Assembly (NCBI GenBank): GCA_014872785.1
Contig: WKFJ01000040.1
Location: 1-64,000 of the forward strand
From: Alteromonadaceae bacterium
GTDB lineage: Bacteria; Pseudomonadota; Gammaproteobacteria; Enterobacterales; Alteromonadaceae
Length of the DNA stretch: 64,000 nt
Reading direction: 5' to 3'
This document shows, piece by piece, positions 51,590 through 61,251 of this stretch; the stretch's first letter is position 1, and every line of letters begins with the position of its first letter. The notes beneath the pieces were generated by a model. That model had not been told where the DNA came from. It searched no databases and was given only the letters and a program-made list of their open reading frames with translations. The translations under genes were made by a program, and so were the position numbers.

Positions 51590-52837
51590 TTAATTTGCCA
51601 GATAATTCTCAGGAAGGCAAGGGACACCTGCCACACCCGATTGGATGGCTGCTTGCGCCACTGCGGTCGCTACGCGCTGACATAGACGACTGTCCATTGG
51701 TTTTGGAATGATGTAGTCAGAACCAAAACATAAACTGCCAATTTGTGCTGCTTGCAGTACCTCTGCTGGAACTGGCTCTTTTGCCAATTCTCGAATGGCG
51801 TCTACCGCTGCTATTTTCATCGCGGCATTTATTTCAGTTGCTCTAACATCCAGTGCACCCCTAAAGATAAACGGAAAACACAAGACATTGTTCACTTGAT
51901 TCGGATAATCAGATCGCCCGGTGGCCATAATAAGATCCGCGCGGGTAGCGAGAGCCAGTTCGGGTTTTATTTCGGGATCCGGATTTGAGCAAGCAAAAAT
52001 CACAGGCTTGTCTGCCATTAATTTTAAAGTATCAACTGACAGTAAGTTGGGGCCTGATACACCTACAAATGCATCTGCGCCGGTCATGGCATCTTCTAAG
52101 GTGCGCTTGTCCGTATCAAGCGCATATCTTTGCTTATGTGCTGGCAAATTTTCACGACCGGAATGAATCACACCTTGGCGGTCAATCATGAAAATGTTTT
52201 GTTTTTGTGCGCCACAATTTACCAACATGTCCATGCAGGCAACTGCGGCTGCACCTGCGCCTAAACAGACTATTTTGGCATCAGATAACTGTTTGCCTTG
52301 AATCTCGAGTGCATTGAGCATACCGGCTGCCGTTACTATGGCAGTGCCGTGTTGGTCATCATGAAATACCGGAATATTGCAGCGCTCTATTAAGGCCTGT
52401 TCTATTTCAAAGCACTCTGGTGCTTTAATATCTTCTAAATTGATGCCACCAAAAGATTCCGAAATGTTCGCCACTGTATTGATGAAATCTTCAGTGGTGT
52501 CGTGGTTTACCTCGATATCGATAGAATCAATGTTGGCAAATCTTTTGAAAAGTAATGCTTTACCTTCCATGACGGGCTTTGATGCAAGCGCACCTAAATT
52601 ACCCAGTCCCAAAATGGCGGTACCGTTAGAAATAACCGCGACTAGATTGCCTTTTGCCGTGTATTTATAAGCATTTTCAGGGTCTTTTGCTATTTCTCTT
52701 ACCGGCTCTGCAACGCCGGGGCTGTAGGCGAGAGCAAGGTCGTCGGCACTTTCCGCAGATGTGGTAAGTTCGACACTGATTTTTCCCGGGGTCGGGTGCG
52801 CGTGATAGTCCAGCGCTTTTTGACGCATGTCTGACAT
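51590..52837 (-). CDS. Malic enzyme (oxaloacetate-decarboxylating malate dehydrogenase), short form
   Basis: NAD(P)-dependent malic enzyme converting malate to pyruvate and CO2. It has 415 residues. AYSPGVAEPVREIAKDPE near 38 begins the malic domain. DIKAPECFEIEQAL and the catalytic region IPVFHDDQHGTAIVTAAGM near 160 are intact. The nucleotide site is KIVCLGAGAAAVACMDML near 192. It lacks the C-terminal phosphotransacetylase-like domain of the about 760-residue MaeB type. Malic enzyme and PEP carboxylase side by side link PEP, pyruvate and C4 acids. The cofactor preference cannot be read safely. Confidence 0.93.
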   Translation of the reverse strand: MSDMRQKALDYHAHPTPGKISVELTTSAESADDLALAYSPGVAEPVREIAKDPENAYKYTAKGNLVAVISNGTAILGLGNLGALASKPVMEGKALLFKRFANIDSIDIEVNHDTTEDFINTVANISESFGGINLEDIKAPECFEIEQALIERCNIPVFHDDQHGTAIVTAAGMLNALEIQGKQLSDAKIVCLGAGAAAVACMDMLVNCGAQKQNIFMIDRQGVIHSGRENLPAHKQRYALDTDKRTLEDAMTGADAFVGVSGPNLLSVDTLKLMADKPVIFACSNPDPEIKPELALATRADLIMATGRSDYPNQVNNVLCFPFIFRGALDVRATEINAAMKIAAVDAIRELAKEPVPAEVLQAAQIGSLCFGSDYIIPKPMDSRLCQRVATAVAQAAIQSGVAGVPCLPENYLAN

Positions 52838-53145
52838 ATTGTGTAGGGCCTCAAATGTTGTGCTTTGAAATTATGTCGCTGGTGCCGCTCTTCTTATTGT
52901 TTAATTCTGTCGAGCGTTCTTTTTTTGGTGGCTTCAATGGGACTTTTTTATGAAAAGTCCATTGTTTTGCCGACTCTTTTTAGTTCATGCGCAATGTAAC
53001 ATAAGAACAGCGCATTCGTATAACACACAAAGCCATGAATTTATTAATTTGGCGAATATGATAGAGGCTTATGGTCTTTAGGCAGGCATAAAAAAACCCG
53101 GCAAAACCGGGTTTTTGGAAACGTATAAACGTTGGGAAGTAATGA
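52838..53145. other. Spacer between malic enzyme and rpmE
   Basis: This 308-bp spacer carries the malic enzyme promoter region and the rpmE terminator. An imperfect inverted repeat lies at 52935-52964: CAATGGGACTTTT, a 5-nt loop and AAAAGTCCATTG. I see no coding frame with a supported start. Confidence 0.5.
53090..53117 (-). terminator. Rho-independent terminator of rpmE
   Basis: AAAAACCCGG and CCGGGTTTTT pair around CAAAA, with a U tract on the minus strand. It lies 30 bp beyond the rpmE stop. Confidence 0.92.
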
Positions 53146-53355
53146 CTACTTGCCCAATACGCTGAAGCGTTTCTTGAAGCGGTCAACACGACCACCAGTA
53201 TCAACGATTTTCTGCTTACCAGTGTAGAACGGGTGACAAGCTGAACATACGTCAAGGTTCAAATCTTTCTTAAGAGTAGAATTGATCTTGAAGCTGTTAC
53301 CGCAAGAGCAGTTAGCTGTGATTTCGTTGTATTCGGGATGGATACCGTTTCTCAT
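53146..53355 (-). CDS. rpmE: 50S ribosomal protein L31
   Basis: Large-subunit ribosomal protein, 69 residues. It is the zinc-binding form, with cysteines at 16, 18, 37 and 40 (CSC and CSAC). [20 protein letters not shown] is the family core. It is divergent from priA, the same neighbour as in E. coli. The zinc-free paralogue, if present, is elsewhere. Confidence 0.97.
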   Translation of the reverse strand: MRNGIHPEYNEITANCSCGNSFKINSTLKKDLNLDVCSACHPFYTGKQKIVDTGGRVDRFKKRFSVLGK

Positions 53356-53598
53356 GGGTTACCTCATATTTCAGGCCGCATCGCTAACCAACCCGAAGTT
53401 GGCCACCATACGTAATTATATTCAACACCGTATTGATGCCTGGTCAATACAGCAAATAGTCTTTTCAATTTGCCCTTGTGGCAAAGAGGCGCGCATATTA
53501 ATGTATCGTCCCTCGGGGATCAAGTGATTATGCGCAAATATTGTTCGATTCGCTTAAGTTGTACTTGATTCATGTTTAAGTTGTGAAAACACGCGTAT

Positions 53599-55824
53599 AT
53601 GTCTGCTGCCCAAGATTTTTGTTTTGTTGAGGTTGCCTTGCCGGTGCCAATGCGTCGATTGTTCGATTATCGATGTCCAAAAAGCACTGCTTTAATCGGT
53701 GCTCGTGTACGAGTGCCCTTTGGCAAACAAGATAAAATTGGTCTCATTACCGGTGTAAAAGACCACTCGCAATGGGAAAGTGACAAGCTCAAGTCTGTTG
53801 TCGAAGTGCTGGATGACACACCTGTTATCGATTCGGCCAGTTACTCCTTGCTTAAGTGGGCGAGCAATTATTATTGTGCGCCAATCGGAGAGGCGCTATT
53901 TGCAGCTTTACCGGCAAACCTGCGCAATGGCAAAGCGCAGACTCTGCAGATGATCAAATATTGGCAATTGGCTGAATCATTGGCCGATGACGATAACTTC
54001 GCAGAAGCATGTGCCTCAATTCGGCGTGCTCCTAAACAACAAAACGTATTATTGCGTTTGAAAGAGCAGCCTTGCCCTCACGACAAACTTAGGAAAGACG
54101 TATCTCTTGCGGTTATTAATGCCCTGACTGACAAAGGCTGGATTGAAGCCATTGAACGCGTGCCAAGTATTAATGATGCGTGGGCTACTCAACTTGATAT
54201 CAGCGGTAGCCATCGACCTAATGTTGAACAGGCGCTTGCGATAAGCGGTTTAAACGCTTGCAAAGGTTTTAGTCCATTTTTGCTGGAAGGGGTGACGGGG
54301 AGCGGTAAGACAGAAGTCTTTCTACAGAGTATTGAAAGACACTTGTTAAACAGTCAACAAGTACTGATATTAGTGCCGGAGATAAGTTTAACGCCACAGA
54401 CCATTAAACGCTTCGAGTCTCGATTTGGTATTGAGGTCGACAGTTGGCATTCGGGGCTCACCGATAATGAACGTCACCTTGTTTGGCAAAAATCCCGGCG
54501 TGGGGAAGCCGCTATTGTTGTGGGTACGCGTTCTGCGGTGTTCTTGCCGTTTAAAAATCTGGGCATGATCATTGTTGATGAAGAGCACGATAGCTCTTTT
54601 AAACAGCAAGATGGTTTTCGCTATCACGCAAGGGACTTGGCAATTATGCGTGCTAAAGAATTGAATATCCCTATTTTGTTGGCATCGGCTACCCCGTCTC
54701 TTGAATCCTTGAATAATGCTCTCACAGGACGCTATCAACATTTGCAGCTTTCCAGCGTGGCTGTTTCAACACCGAATAGCAGTAAAGACATTATTGATAT
54801 GCGCCAAATGTCGGTGGAACAGGGCATAAGCGAACAACTCAAAGCGCGTATACATTGGCATTTACAGCAAAACCAACAGGTGTTGTTGTTTGTCAATCGC
54901 AGAGGCTATGCGCCTGCCATTGAATGCGCTGATTGTGGCCACGTGGAAATGTGCAAGCAGTGTGATAACCCCTTTACTGTGCACAAATCCACACAACAGT
55001 GGCATTGCCACTATTGCGGCGCGGTAAAATTTGCGACACGTTACTGTAGTCATTGTGGTTCAAACAATTTAAAAACGGTTGGTTTTGGCACGGAAAAAAT
55101 CGAAGAGAAGCTCAATCAGATGTTCCCAGAACATAATGTAGCTCGAATTGATAGCGATGCAGTGCGCAGCAAAAGCAAACTGCAAGAAATGTTGGACAAA
55201 ATCCACGCCAATGAATATCACATTCTGGTTGGCACCCAAATACTAGCAAAAGGACATCATTTTCCCAATATCGCAATGGTAGCCATCATTGATGTGGACA
55301 ACGCTTTGTTCAGCGCCGACTTCAGGGGTTTTGAGTATTTGGCTCAACTGATAACCCAGGTATCGGGGCGCACGGGTAGAGCAGGCAGCAAAGGGGAGAT
55401 GTGGTTGCAGTCGAGTCAACCTGAGCACCCGCTGTTGCAAGACCTACTGATGAACGGCTATAGCCATTTCGCCCGAACCGCACTGCCAGAGAGACGCGCC
55501 GCTGGATTACCACCATTTCACTATCAGGTTTTAATACGCACCGAAGCGGTTAAAATTGAAAATGCAGTTGGGGTATTACAAGAGCTCAAACAAATGTTCC
55601 ATATGAAACAATCAGTTGCGCAAGGTAGCGTGCAACTGATTGGTCCTTTCCCTGCCCTTGTTGAAAAAAAACAGGGACGAATGCGCATGCAATTGCTTCT
55701 CAGCAGTGGCTCTCGACAACTTTTGCACCGTGTCACTCATAACTTCGTTGATTCTTTAGAGAACTCTAAATTAGCCAAAAAAGTACGCTGGTCCGTTGAT
55801 GTTGATCCGGTCGACTTTTATTAA
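53599..55824 (+). CDS. priA: Primosomal replication restart helicase PriA
   Basis: Superfamily 2 helicase that reloads the replisome at stalled forks. It has 741 residues (E. coli 732). The N-terminal 3'-end-binding domain starts FVEVALPVPMRRLFDYRCP. Walker A is LEGVTGSGKTEVFLQ near 231 and the DEAH box is VDEEHDSSFKQQDG near 326. Zinc-binding cysteines are in CADCGHVEMCKQCDNP and CHYCG...CSHCGSNN (about 440-490). The dnaT and dnaC partners encoded next to oriC complete a DnaT/DnaC-type primosome. No clear Shine-Dalgarno precedes the ATG. Confidence 0.97.
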   Translation: MSAAQDFCFVEVALPVPMRRLFDYRCPKSTALIGARVRVPFGKQDKIGLITGVKDHSQWESDKLKSVVEVLDDTPVIDSASYSLLKWASNYYCAPIGEALFAALPANLRNGKAQTLQMIKYWQLAESLADDDNFAEACASIRRAPKQQNVLLRLKEQPCPHDKLRKDVSLAVINALTDKGWIEAIERVPSINDAWATQLDISGSHRPNVEQALAISGLNACKGFSPFLLEGVTGSGKTEVFLQSIERHLLNSQQVLILVPEISLTPQTIKRFESRFGIEVDSWHSGLTDNERHLVWQKSRRGEAAIVVGTRSAVFLPFKNLGMIIVDEEHDSSFKQQDGFRYHARDLAIMRAKELNIPILLASATPSLESLNNALTGRYQHLQLSSVAVSTPNSSKDIIDMRQMSVEQGISEQLKARIHWHLQQNQQVLLFVNRRGYAPAIECADCGHVEMCKQCDNPFTVHKSTQQWHCHYCGAVKFATRYCSHCGSNNLKTVGFGTEKIEEKLNQMFPEHNVARIDSDAVRSKSKLQEMLDKIHANEYHILVGTQILAKGHHFPNIAMVAIIDVDNALFSADFRGFEYLAQLITQVSGRTGRAGSKGEMWLQSSQPEHPLLQDLLMNGYSHFARTALPERRAAGLPPFHYQVLIRTEAVKIENAVGVLQELKQMFHMKQSVAQGSVQLIGPFPALVEKKQGRMRMQLLLSSGSRQLLHRVTHNFVDSLENSKLAKKVRWSVDVDPVDFY

Positions 55825-55987
55825 ATATCTCCCGTTTTTGTTTGAATTTTCAGCGATCAAATAAATATTGTGGAAAATTTACAAAACTAGGAACCGAGAT
55901 CAGTATCGAAACCGACAAAAAATTTGTAGAATCATTTCCTCATTTAACCGTTCTATTATCCGACTTCACTAATTTAAGCTGAGGAAT

Positions 55988-56575
55988 ATGGCTCCTAAAG
56001 ATTACGTTGCGCGTGGACAGGCAAAAAAGAAACCCGCCAATGGCAAGAAAAAGCCTGCGCCTGCTGCAGCAAGTCCCGCGAGTGCGCCATCAACACCGTG
56101 GGGACGGATTCTAATTACCTTAGCTCTCGTTGTGGGCTTTGCGTATTTTTTGTGGACGATTAAAGATACGGCGCCTGAGTCTGCTGAGCCTTTACCAAAA
56201 GAAATTGTCGCTGAAAAAGTGAAACCTGAAGAGGTGATTCCAGAGCCACCAAAAGAAGAATGGGGCTACATTCAGGAACTCGAAAATCCCGAACCGGGCA
56301 AGTTTGAAGAAGTAAAACCTTTGGAGTCGAACTCTTCTGGACGTCAGTATCAAATGCAGTGTGGATCGTTTCGCCTTGAGGCGCAGGCTGAGCAAATGAA
56401 AGCGCGTATCGCGTTTCAGGCGCTTGAGTCTATTATTCGCGCGACGGAAGGTAAAAATGGCCTCTGGTATCGCGTTGTTTTGGGTCCCTATAACACCAAG
56501 CGTGCCGCTGAGGCAGATCGTCACAAACTGCAACGCGCAGGGTTCACCACATGTCAAATTTGGGGTTGGAATTAA
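55988..56575 (+). CDS. ftsN: Cell division protein FtsN
   Basis: Bitopic divisome activator. It has a basic cytoplasmic tail MAPKDYVARGQAKKK, a membrane helix at 41-58, then EEWGYIQELENPEPG at 90-104, matching the essential E. coli segment EERWRYIKELESRQPG. The C-terminal SPOR domain (about 118-195) binds septal glycan. At 195 residues it is much shorter than the E. coli protein (319) because the long Gln-rich periplasmic linker is missing. The order priA-ftsN-hslV-hslU agrees with related bacteria. Confidence 0.9.
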   Translation: MAPKDYVARGQAKKKPANGKKKPAPAAASPASAPSTPWGRILITLALVVGFAYFLWTIKDTAPESAEPLPKEIVAEKVKPEEVIPEPPKEEWGYIQELENPEPGKFEEVKPLESNSSGRQYQMQCGSFRLEAQAEQMKARIAFQALESIIRATEGKNGLWYRVVLGPYNTKRAAEADRHKLQRAGFTTCQIWGWN

Positions 56576-56675
56576 GCCTTTCTAACTCCTTGAGTTTCGC
56601 TTTTCACCTAAACGGGTTGAAAAGCACACTCAAGATCCCCACAACTCGCTAATATCCCAATAAGTAGGAAGTAGT

Positions 56676-57200
56676 ATGACTACAATCGTTTCGGTACGCC
56701 GAAATAATCAAGTCGTGATGGCGGGCGATGGGCAAGTTTCCCTGGGCAACACGGTTATGAAAGGCAACGCAAAAAAAGTGCGTCGCTTGTACAATAATAA
56801 AGTATTAGCGGGTTTTGCCGGTGGTACAGCAGATGCGTTCACGTTATTCGAACGCTTTGAATCTAAGCTGGAAATGCACCAAGGCCACCTAACACGCGCC
56901 GCGGTTGAATTAGCAAAAGATTGGCGAACAGACAGAATGCTGAGAAAATTAGAAGCTTTGCTCGCTGTTGCTGACGAGACTGCTTCGTTAATAATTACCG
57001 GAAATGGTGATGTGGTGCAGCCTGAAATGGATCTTATTGCCATTGGTTCAGGTGGTAACTTTGCACAGGCGGCAGCCACCGCTCTTCTCGAAAACACAGA
57101 ACTGAGCGCCAAAGATATTGCAGAAAAGAGTCTGCATATCGCAGGTGATATCTGTGTTTTCACCAATCAGAATCAAACGGTTGAAACGCTAGATTACTAG
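56676..57200 (+). CDS. hslV: ATP-dependent protease proteolytic subunit HslV
   Basis: Threonine peptidase forming the double-hexamer core of HslUV. It has 174 residues. The catalytic Thr2 is exposed after Met removal (MTTIVSVRR). [22 protein letters not shown] and [17 protein letters not shown] are family blocks, and [14 protein letters not shown] is near 128. It lies 26 bp before hslU. Confidence 0.98.
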   Translation: MTTIVSVRRNNQVVMAGDGQVSLGNTVMKGNAKKVRRLYNNKVLAGFAGGTADAFTLFERFESKLEMHQGHLTRAAVELAKDWRTDRMLRKLEALLAVADETASLIITGNGDVVQPEMDLIAIGSGGNFAQAAATALLENTELSAKDIAEKSLHIAGDICVFTNQNQTVETLDY

Positions 57201-57226
57201 CGTTTGCCGGAATATAGGATTTCATC

Positions 57227-58555
57227 ATGTCTGAAATGACTCCAAGAGAAATCGTCCACGAACTGGATAATCATATCATTGGGCAACAAGGTGCCAAACG
57301 CGCTGTTGCTATCGCATTGCGTAATCGCTGGCGTCGTATGCAGCTCAACGAAGAGTTGCGCCAAGAAGTCACACCTAAAAACATCTTAATGATTGGTCCT
57401 ACAGGTGTGGGTAAAACTGAAATTGCACGTCGTCTTGCTAAGTTGGCTAATGCGCCGTTTATCAAAGTGGAAGCAACTAAGTTCACCGAAGTAGGTTATG
57501 TCGGTAAAGAAGTTGAATCTATCATCCGCGATTTGGCTGACATCGCCGTTAAGATGACCAAAGAGCAAGAGCTTGCCAAAGTGCGTTTTCGCGCCGAAGA
57601 GGCGGCAGAAGAGCGTATTTTAGATGCGTTGTTACCGCCGCCAGAAAATGTCTGGGGCGAAAAAGAAGAAGCCCAAGATAAAGGCACACGTCAGGCGTTT
57701 CGCAAGAAATTGCGCGAGAACAAATTAGACGACAAGGAAATTGAAATCGATGTTGCCTTGCCGCAGGTGGGTGTAGAGATCATGGCACCACCAGGCATGG
57801 AAGAAATGACCAACCAGCTTCAAGGGATGTTTCAGAACCTATCTGGCACCCAGAAGAAAAAGAAGAAGTTAAAGGTGAAAGAAGCCTTTAAACTGTTGGT
57901 TGAAGAAGAAGCCTCTAAGTTGGTGAATCAAGACGAACTGAAAGAGAAGTCGCTGGAAGCGGTGGAACAAAACGGCATCGTATTTATTGACGAGATAGAC
58001 AAGATTTGCAAACGCGAAGGCGCCAGTTCTGCTGATGTATCGCGCGAAGGAGTGCAGCGCGATTTACTGCCACTCGTTGAAGGTTCAACGGTAAGTACCA
58101 AGCACGGCATGGTGAAGACAGATCACATCTTGTTTGTTGCTTCAGGTGCGTTTCAAATGTCGAAACCATCTGACCTTATTCCTGAACTACAGGGTCGTTT
58201 ACCGATCCGTGTTGAATTATCTGCACTCACCACTAATGATTTTAAGCGCATCCTAACCGAACCTAATGCCTCTTTGACCGAGCAGTATTGTGCACTCTTA
58301 AAAACTGAGGGGGTTGATCTAAGCTTTACGGATGACGGTATCGATCGTATTGCACACGCTGCCTGGCAGGTGAACGAAACCACGGAAAACATTGGTGCAA
58401 GACGTTTGCACACAGTGTTAGAAAGATTAATGGAGGATGTGTCTTACGATGCATCTGAAATGGAAGGACAAAAAGTTGTTATCGATGCTGACTATGTTAA
58501 CAAGCATCTAGACTCGCTTGTTGAAGACGAAGACTTGAGCCGCTTCATTCTGTAA
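57227..58555 (+). CDS. hslU: HslU ATPase subunit
   Basis: AAA+ unfoldase that feeds substrates to HslV. It has 442 residues, as usual. Walker A is [15 protein letters not shown] near 57, Walker B is [14 protein letters not shown] near 250 and sensor II is [15 protein letters not shown] near 390. The I-domain (about 110-240) includes a lysine-rich stretch. The C-terminus LSRFIL is the tail that docks in HslV. Confidence 0.98.
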   Translation: MSEMTPREIVHELDNHIIGQQGAKRAVAIALRNRWRRMQLNEELRQEVTPKNILMIGPTGVGKTEIARRLAKLANAPFIKVEATKFTEVGYVGKEVESIIRDLADIAVKMTKEQELAKVRFRAEEAAEERILDALLPPPENVWGEKEEAQDKGTRQAFRKKLRENKLDDKEIEIDVALPQVGVEIMAPPGMEEMTNQLQGMFQNLSGTQKKKKKLKVKEAFKLLVEEEASKLVNQDELKEKSLEAVEQNGIVFIDEIDKICKREGASSADVSREGVQRDLLPLVEGSTVSTKHGMVKTDHILFVASGAFQMSKPSDLIPELQGRLPIRVELSALTTNDFKRILTEPNASLTEQYCALLKTEGVDLSFTDDGIDRIAHAAWQVNETTENIGARRLHTVLERLMEDVSYDASEMEGQKVVIDADYVNKHLDSLVEDEDLSRFIL

Positions 58556-58574
58556 AAGTCATTGGCAACTATTG

Positions 58575-58603
58575 AAAAACCCAGCAATACGCTGGGTTTT
58601 TTG
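58575..58603 (+). terminator. Rho-independent terminator of hslVU
   Basis: AAAACCCAGC and GCTGGGTTTT pair around AATAC, followed by a T run, 20 bp after hslU. It also lies just beyond the convergent DUF917 gene stop. Confidence 0.92.
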
Positions 58604-58612
58604 TGTGTTTGA

Positions 58613-59698
58613 TCATAGAGATTCGAGCGGTTTGTATTCTAGGTCAAAACCAAAGCACTTGGGCGCAACCGCTGCCAGTGCTTTTTCGCTCCTAAAATAG
58701 TCTGGGCATCCCACCGCAAATACAGCGACGCGTTGACCATAGCGAAGTCGCTCAGCATTGATTGGTGTGCAGGTTTCATAGTCAGCAATGACAATAAGAT
58801 CGGGCACTGACGCTTTCAATTCACCGTTTTGTGTCGCCACTAGATATTCATTTTTGATATCAATATGGAGCTGTTCGCTTTCATCCTCGAAAGCGACAAT
58901 AGCGGCACTGCCAATATCATATCCGCCGACGATACGAGTCGCTTTATCGGTTACTTTGCCGCTGATTAAGAGTCTGCATTCACCGTAAATGGAATGACTA
59001 AAGACCTCTTGTAAGTGTGGAAGCATGGCTTCGGCTGTCCCTCTGTTTCCTCGCAATACGCGCCCTAGTTCAATTGAAAAGCTGACTGTGCCGGGAATGA
59101 TAGCCGCTTTAAGTTGCGCGCCACTCATAGGGTGTTCAATGGTGGTGATCATGCCACCAGAACTCATGGCTAAACTTCTAATATGACGTTCATAAGTCGC
59201 CGTGTTCCCTGTGGTAAAGGTCGTCAGATTACCTTCATAATCGCAGGCAATCGCGGGAGTTGGTTTTACCCCTTCAATCGCGTAGGTCATCATTTGCGCC
59301 TCAGGCAGAGCTCGCCCCATGCCGTCACCGTCGACAATGGGAATGCCCGTCGCGGCAGCGGCAATAATCGGGACAAGTGAATTGGCTCCGCCGATCTCAA
59401 ATGAGACGAGGGCGTCTAACTTTTTCCCCGTTTGTTGCTCAAATGCTTTTACTGGTGCCACACTCTCAGCGATAGAAGGGAGCAATTCTAAACTTACGGT
59501 GGGAGCCCCGACGCCTCCTATACAGGCTACAAATGCATCATTCGCTAGCTCGTCAGGTTGAATCATTTTCACTGAACCAAAACGCTTTAACGCTTGTGCT
59601 GTCAGCAGTTGCGGTACAAACGGGTCACCGCCACCTCCGGTGGCGAGAAACACAGCGCCAAGCACTAAGTCATCAAGTTGTTCATTTGTTAACTGCAT
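58613..59698 (-). CDS. DUF917 (S-Me-THD-like) family protein
   Basis: A 361-residue protein of the family formerly called DUF917. The N-terminal AVFLATGGGGDPFVPQLLTA and the block VSFEIGGANSLVPIIAAAATGIPIVDGDGMGRA near 95-130 are its signatures. Members are usually encoded beside hydantoinase-like ATPases, and some are named after action on methylthiohydantoin. Its start codon ATG overlaps the stop of the HyuA-like gene (shared base at 59698), so the two are translationally coupled. A role in opening or desulfurising a hydantoin-like ring is inference. Confidence 0.85.
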   Translation of the reverse strand: MQLTNEQLDDLVLGAVFLATGGGGDPFVPQLLTAQALKRFGSVKMIQPDELANDAFVACIGGVGAPTVSLELLPSIAESVAPVKAFEQQTGKKLDALVSFEIGGANSLVPIIAAAATGIPIVDGDGMGRALPEAQMMTYAIEGVKPTPAIACDYEGNLTTFTTGNTATYERHIRSLAMSSGGMITTIEHPMSGAQLKAAIIPGTVSFSIELGRVLRGNRGTAEAMLPHLQEVFSHSIYGECRLLISGKVTDKATRIVGGYDIGSAAIVAFEDESEQLHIDIKNEYLVATQNGELKASVPDLIVIADYETCTPINAERLRYGQRVAVFAVGCPDYFRSEKALAAVAPKCFGFDLEYKPLESL

Positions 59699-61251
59699 TA
59701 GTTGGCCTCCTGTTTGACGAGTTTAGCGACTTCGCCAATTACTTTAACGCGAACCCGGGTATTGCCATCGTCCATATAGGGAATGGCCGTCTCTTCTATA
59801 TCAACCACTGTGAGACTGTTTGCGTCGGCACCTGCCTCTATCGCACTTTGTCTGGCCTTTTGGGTGACCATGCTAATTGCGTCATCGCGACTGACCTCGC
59901 GATATGAAACAAATTGCTCCGCTTCGCCACCTATCTGAGCGATGGCCGCACCAATGGCATTGGCCACCGCTGCGTTTTCTGGACGAATAATCTCGCTAGC
60001 AGTTTTTAGATCTTCTGATATTAAAACCGAGCCACCGCCGACCAATATCACCGGAACTGGCTCAGAGTTGGGTTTCATCATATCTATGTGTCTATCTAGC
60101 AGTTCGTGCATATTGTCAGTAGCGCGTTTAACTAACTCTGATGGCAGTGTCGCGACCTTGGCATGGTCTCCGATATCGAGGTTGGCATGCGCAACCGCAA
60201 TATCGGTTGCTGTAAGCGTCTCGCCTCCGAAAATGAGACCTTTTTGTAGTAATTGGTGGCCTACTGATTGAGGTCCTATTTTGTTTCCATCACTACTTAT
60301 GTGGCTGCCTCCACCCATTGCCACAGCTTGAATATCCGGCATGCGAAAATTGGTTCTCACGCCGCCGACTTCAATGACCATATTCGATTCCCTTGGGAAG
60401 CCTTCTTGTAAAACACCTATGTCGGAAGTGGTACCTCCGATATCGACCACAATCGCGTTTTTCAGTCCGGTTAACTGGCTTGCTCCTCGCAATGAGTTGG
60501 TCGGTCCCGATGCGAATGTGAGCGCTGGATATTGGCGTACGAATTTTGCGTTCATCAAGGTGCCGTCATTTTGGCTAATAAACATTGGACAGGAGAGCCC
60601 TTGATCCTTCAGTGCATTTTGAAATGCTGAAACCACAATATCGGCAAATGGTAATAATGAGGCGTTGAGAATCGCGGCATTTTCACGTTCCAAGATACCA
60701 AGACGTCCCATTTGGTAGGATAAGGTGATTCTGACATTTGGGATTTGTGCTTTAATTGCTTCGGCAACCGCATGTTCTGGTTGGGCATTCATCGGTGAGA
60801 ATGCAGCAGCTATGGCTACATTCGTTATGTTTTTCTCTTTGATGTCATCGATAACACCTTGGATCTGCTGATTGTTTAGTTCAGCAAGCGGCCAGCCATC
60901 ATATAAGAAGCCACCATCAATCATGTAAGTATGGCGTCCAATCGCATCTGCAATATCATCAGGCCATGCTGTCATGGGGGGAATATCGACGCCAGAAGGC
61001 AATCCAATGCGAATCGCAGCAACTTCGGCTAACTGACGGCGCTCAACAACCGCATTAGTAAACTGCGTTGTGCCAATCATTACCGCATCGATTGTGTCTA
61101 CCTGCTGGCCTTGCAAGATGTTTGTAAGTGCGCTGATAACACCCGTCACTACATCTTTGCTGGTGGGTGCCTTCACGCTTGCCAGGATATTGGCATTATC
61201 TAGCAAAACGGCATCGGTATGAGTGCCGCCTACGTCTATACCTATTCGCAT
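59698..61251 (-). CDS. Hydantoinase/oxoprolinase-family protein (HyuA-like)
   Basis: ATP-dependent amidohydrolase-like protein with 517 residues, shorter than classic HyuA (about 690). The acetate/sugar-kinase-type phosphate loop MRIGIDVGGTHTDAVLLD opens the protein. The second domain has FASGPTNSLRGASQL near 237 and VVDIGGTTSDIGVLQ near 256. GGGSHISSDGNKIGPQS near 300 and LVGGGSVLI near 400 complete the fold. It overlaps the DUF917 gene downstream and the permease gene upstream by one base each, a tight three-gene operon. The natural substrate is unknown; hydantoins or 5-oxoproline analogues are likely classes. Confidence 0.88.
   Translation of the reverse strand: MRIGIDVGGTHTDAVLLDNANILASVKAPTSKDVVTGVISALTNILQGQQVDTIDAVMIGTTQFTNAVVERRQLAEVAAIRIGLPSGVDIPPMTAWPDDIADAIGRHTYMIDGGFLYDGWPLAELNNQQIQGVIDDIKEKNITNVAIAAAFSPMNAQPEHAVAEAIKAQIPNVRITLSYQMGRLGILERENAAILNASLLPFADIVVSAFQNALKDQGLSCPMFISQNDGTLMNAKFVRQYPALTFASGPTNSLRGASQLTGLKNAIVVDIGGTTSDIGVLQEGFPRESNMVIEVGGVRTNFRMPDIQAVAMGGGSHISSDGNKIGPQSVGHQLLQKGLIFGGETLTATDIAVAHANLDIGDHAKVATLPSELVKRATDNMHELLDRHIDMMKPNSEPVPVILVGGGSVLISEDLKTASEIIRPENAAVANAIGAAIAQIGGEAEQFVSYREVSRDDAISMVTQKARQSAIEAGADANSLTVVDIEETAIPYMDDGNTRVRVKVIGEVAKLVKQEAN

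Noticed and set aside
54388-54741. 117-codon frame antisense to priA
   Set aside because: It is a shadow of the helicase gene with no family or ribosome site.
54936-54952. GGCCACGTGGAAAT considered as a parS site inside priA
   Set aside because: Several outer mismatches remain, and it lies far from the origin cluster.
56708-57166. 152-codon frame antisense to hslV
   Set aside because: It lies wholly opposite a certain gene and shows the Ser/Ala-rich composition of a shadow frame.
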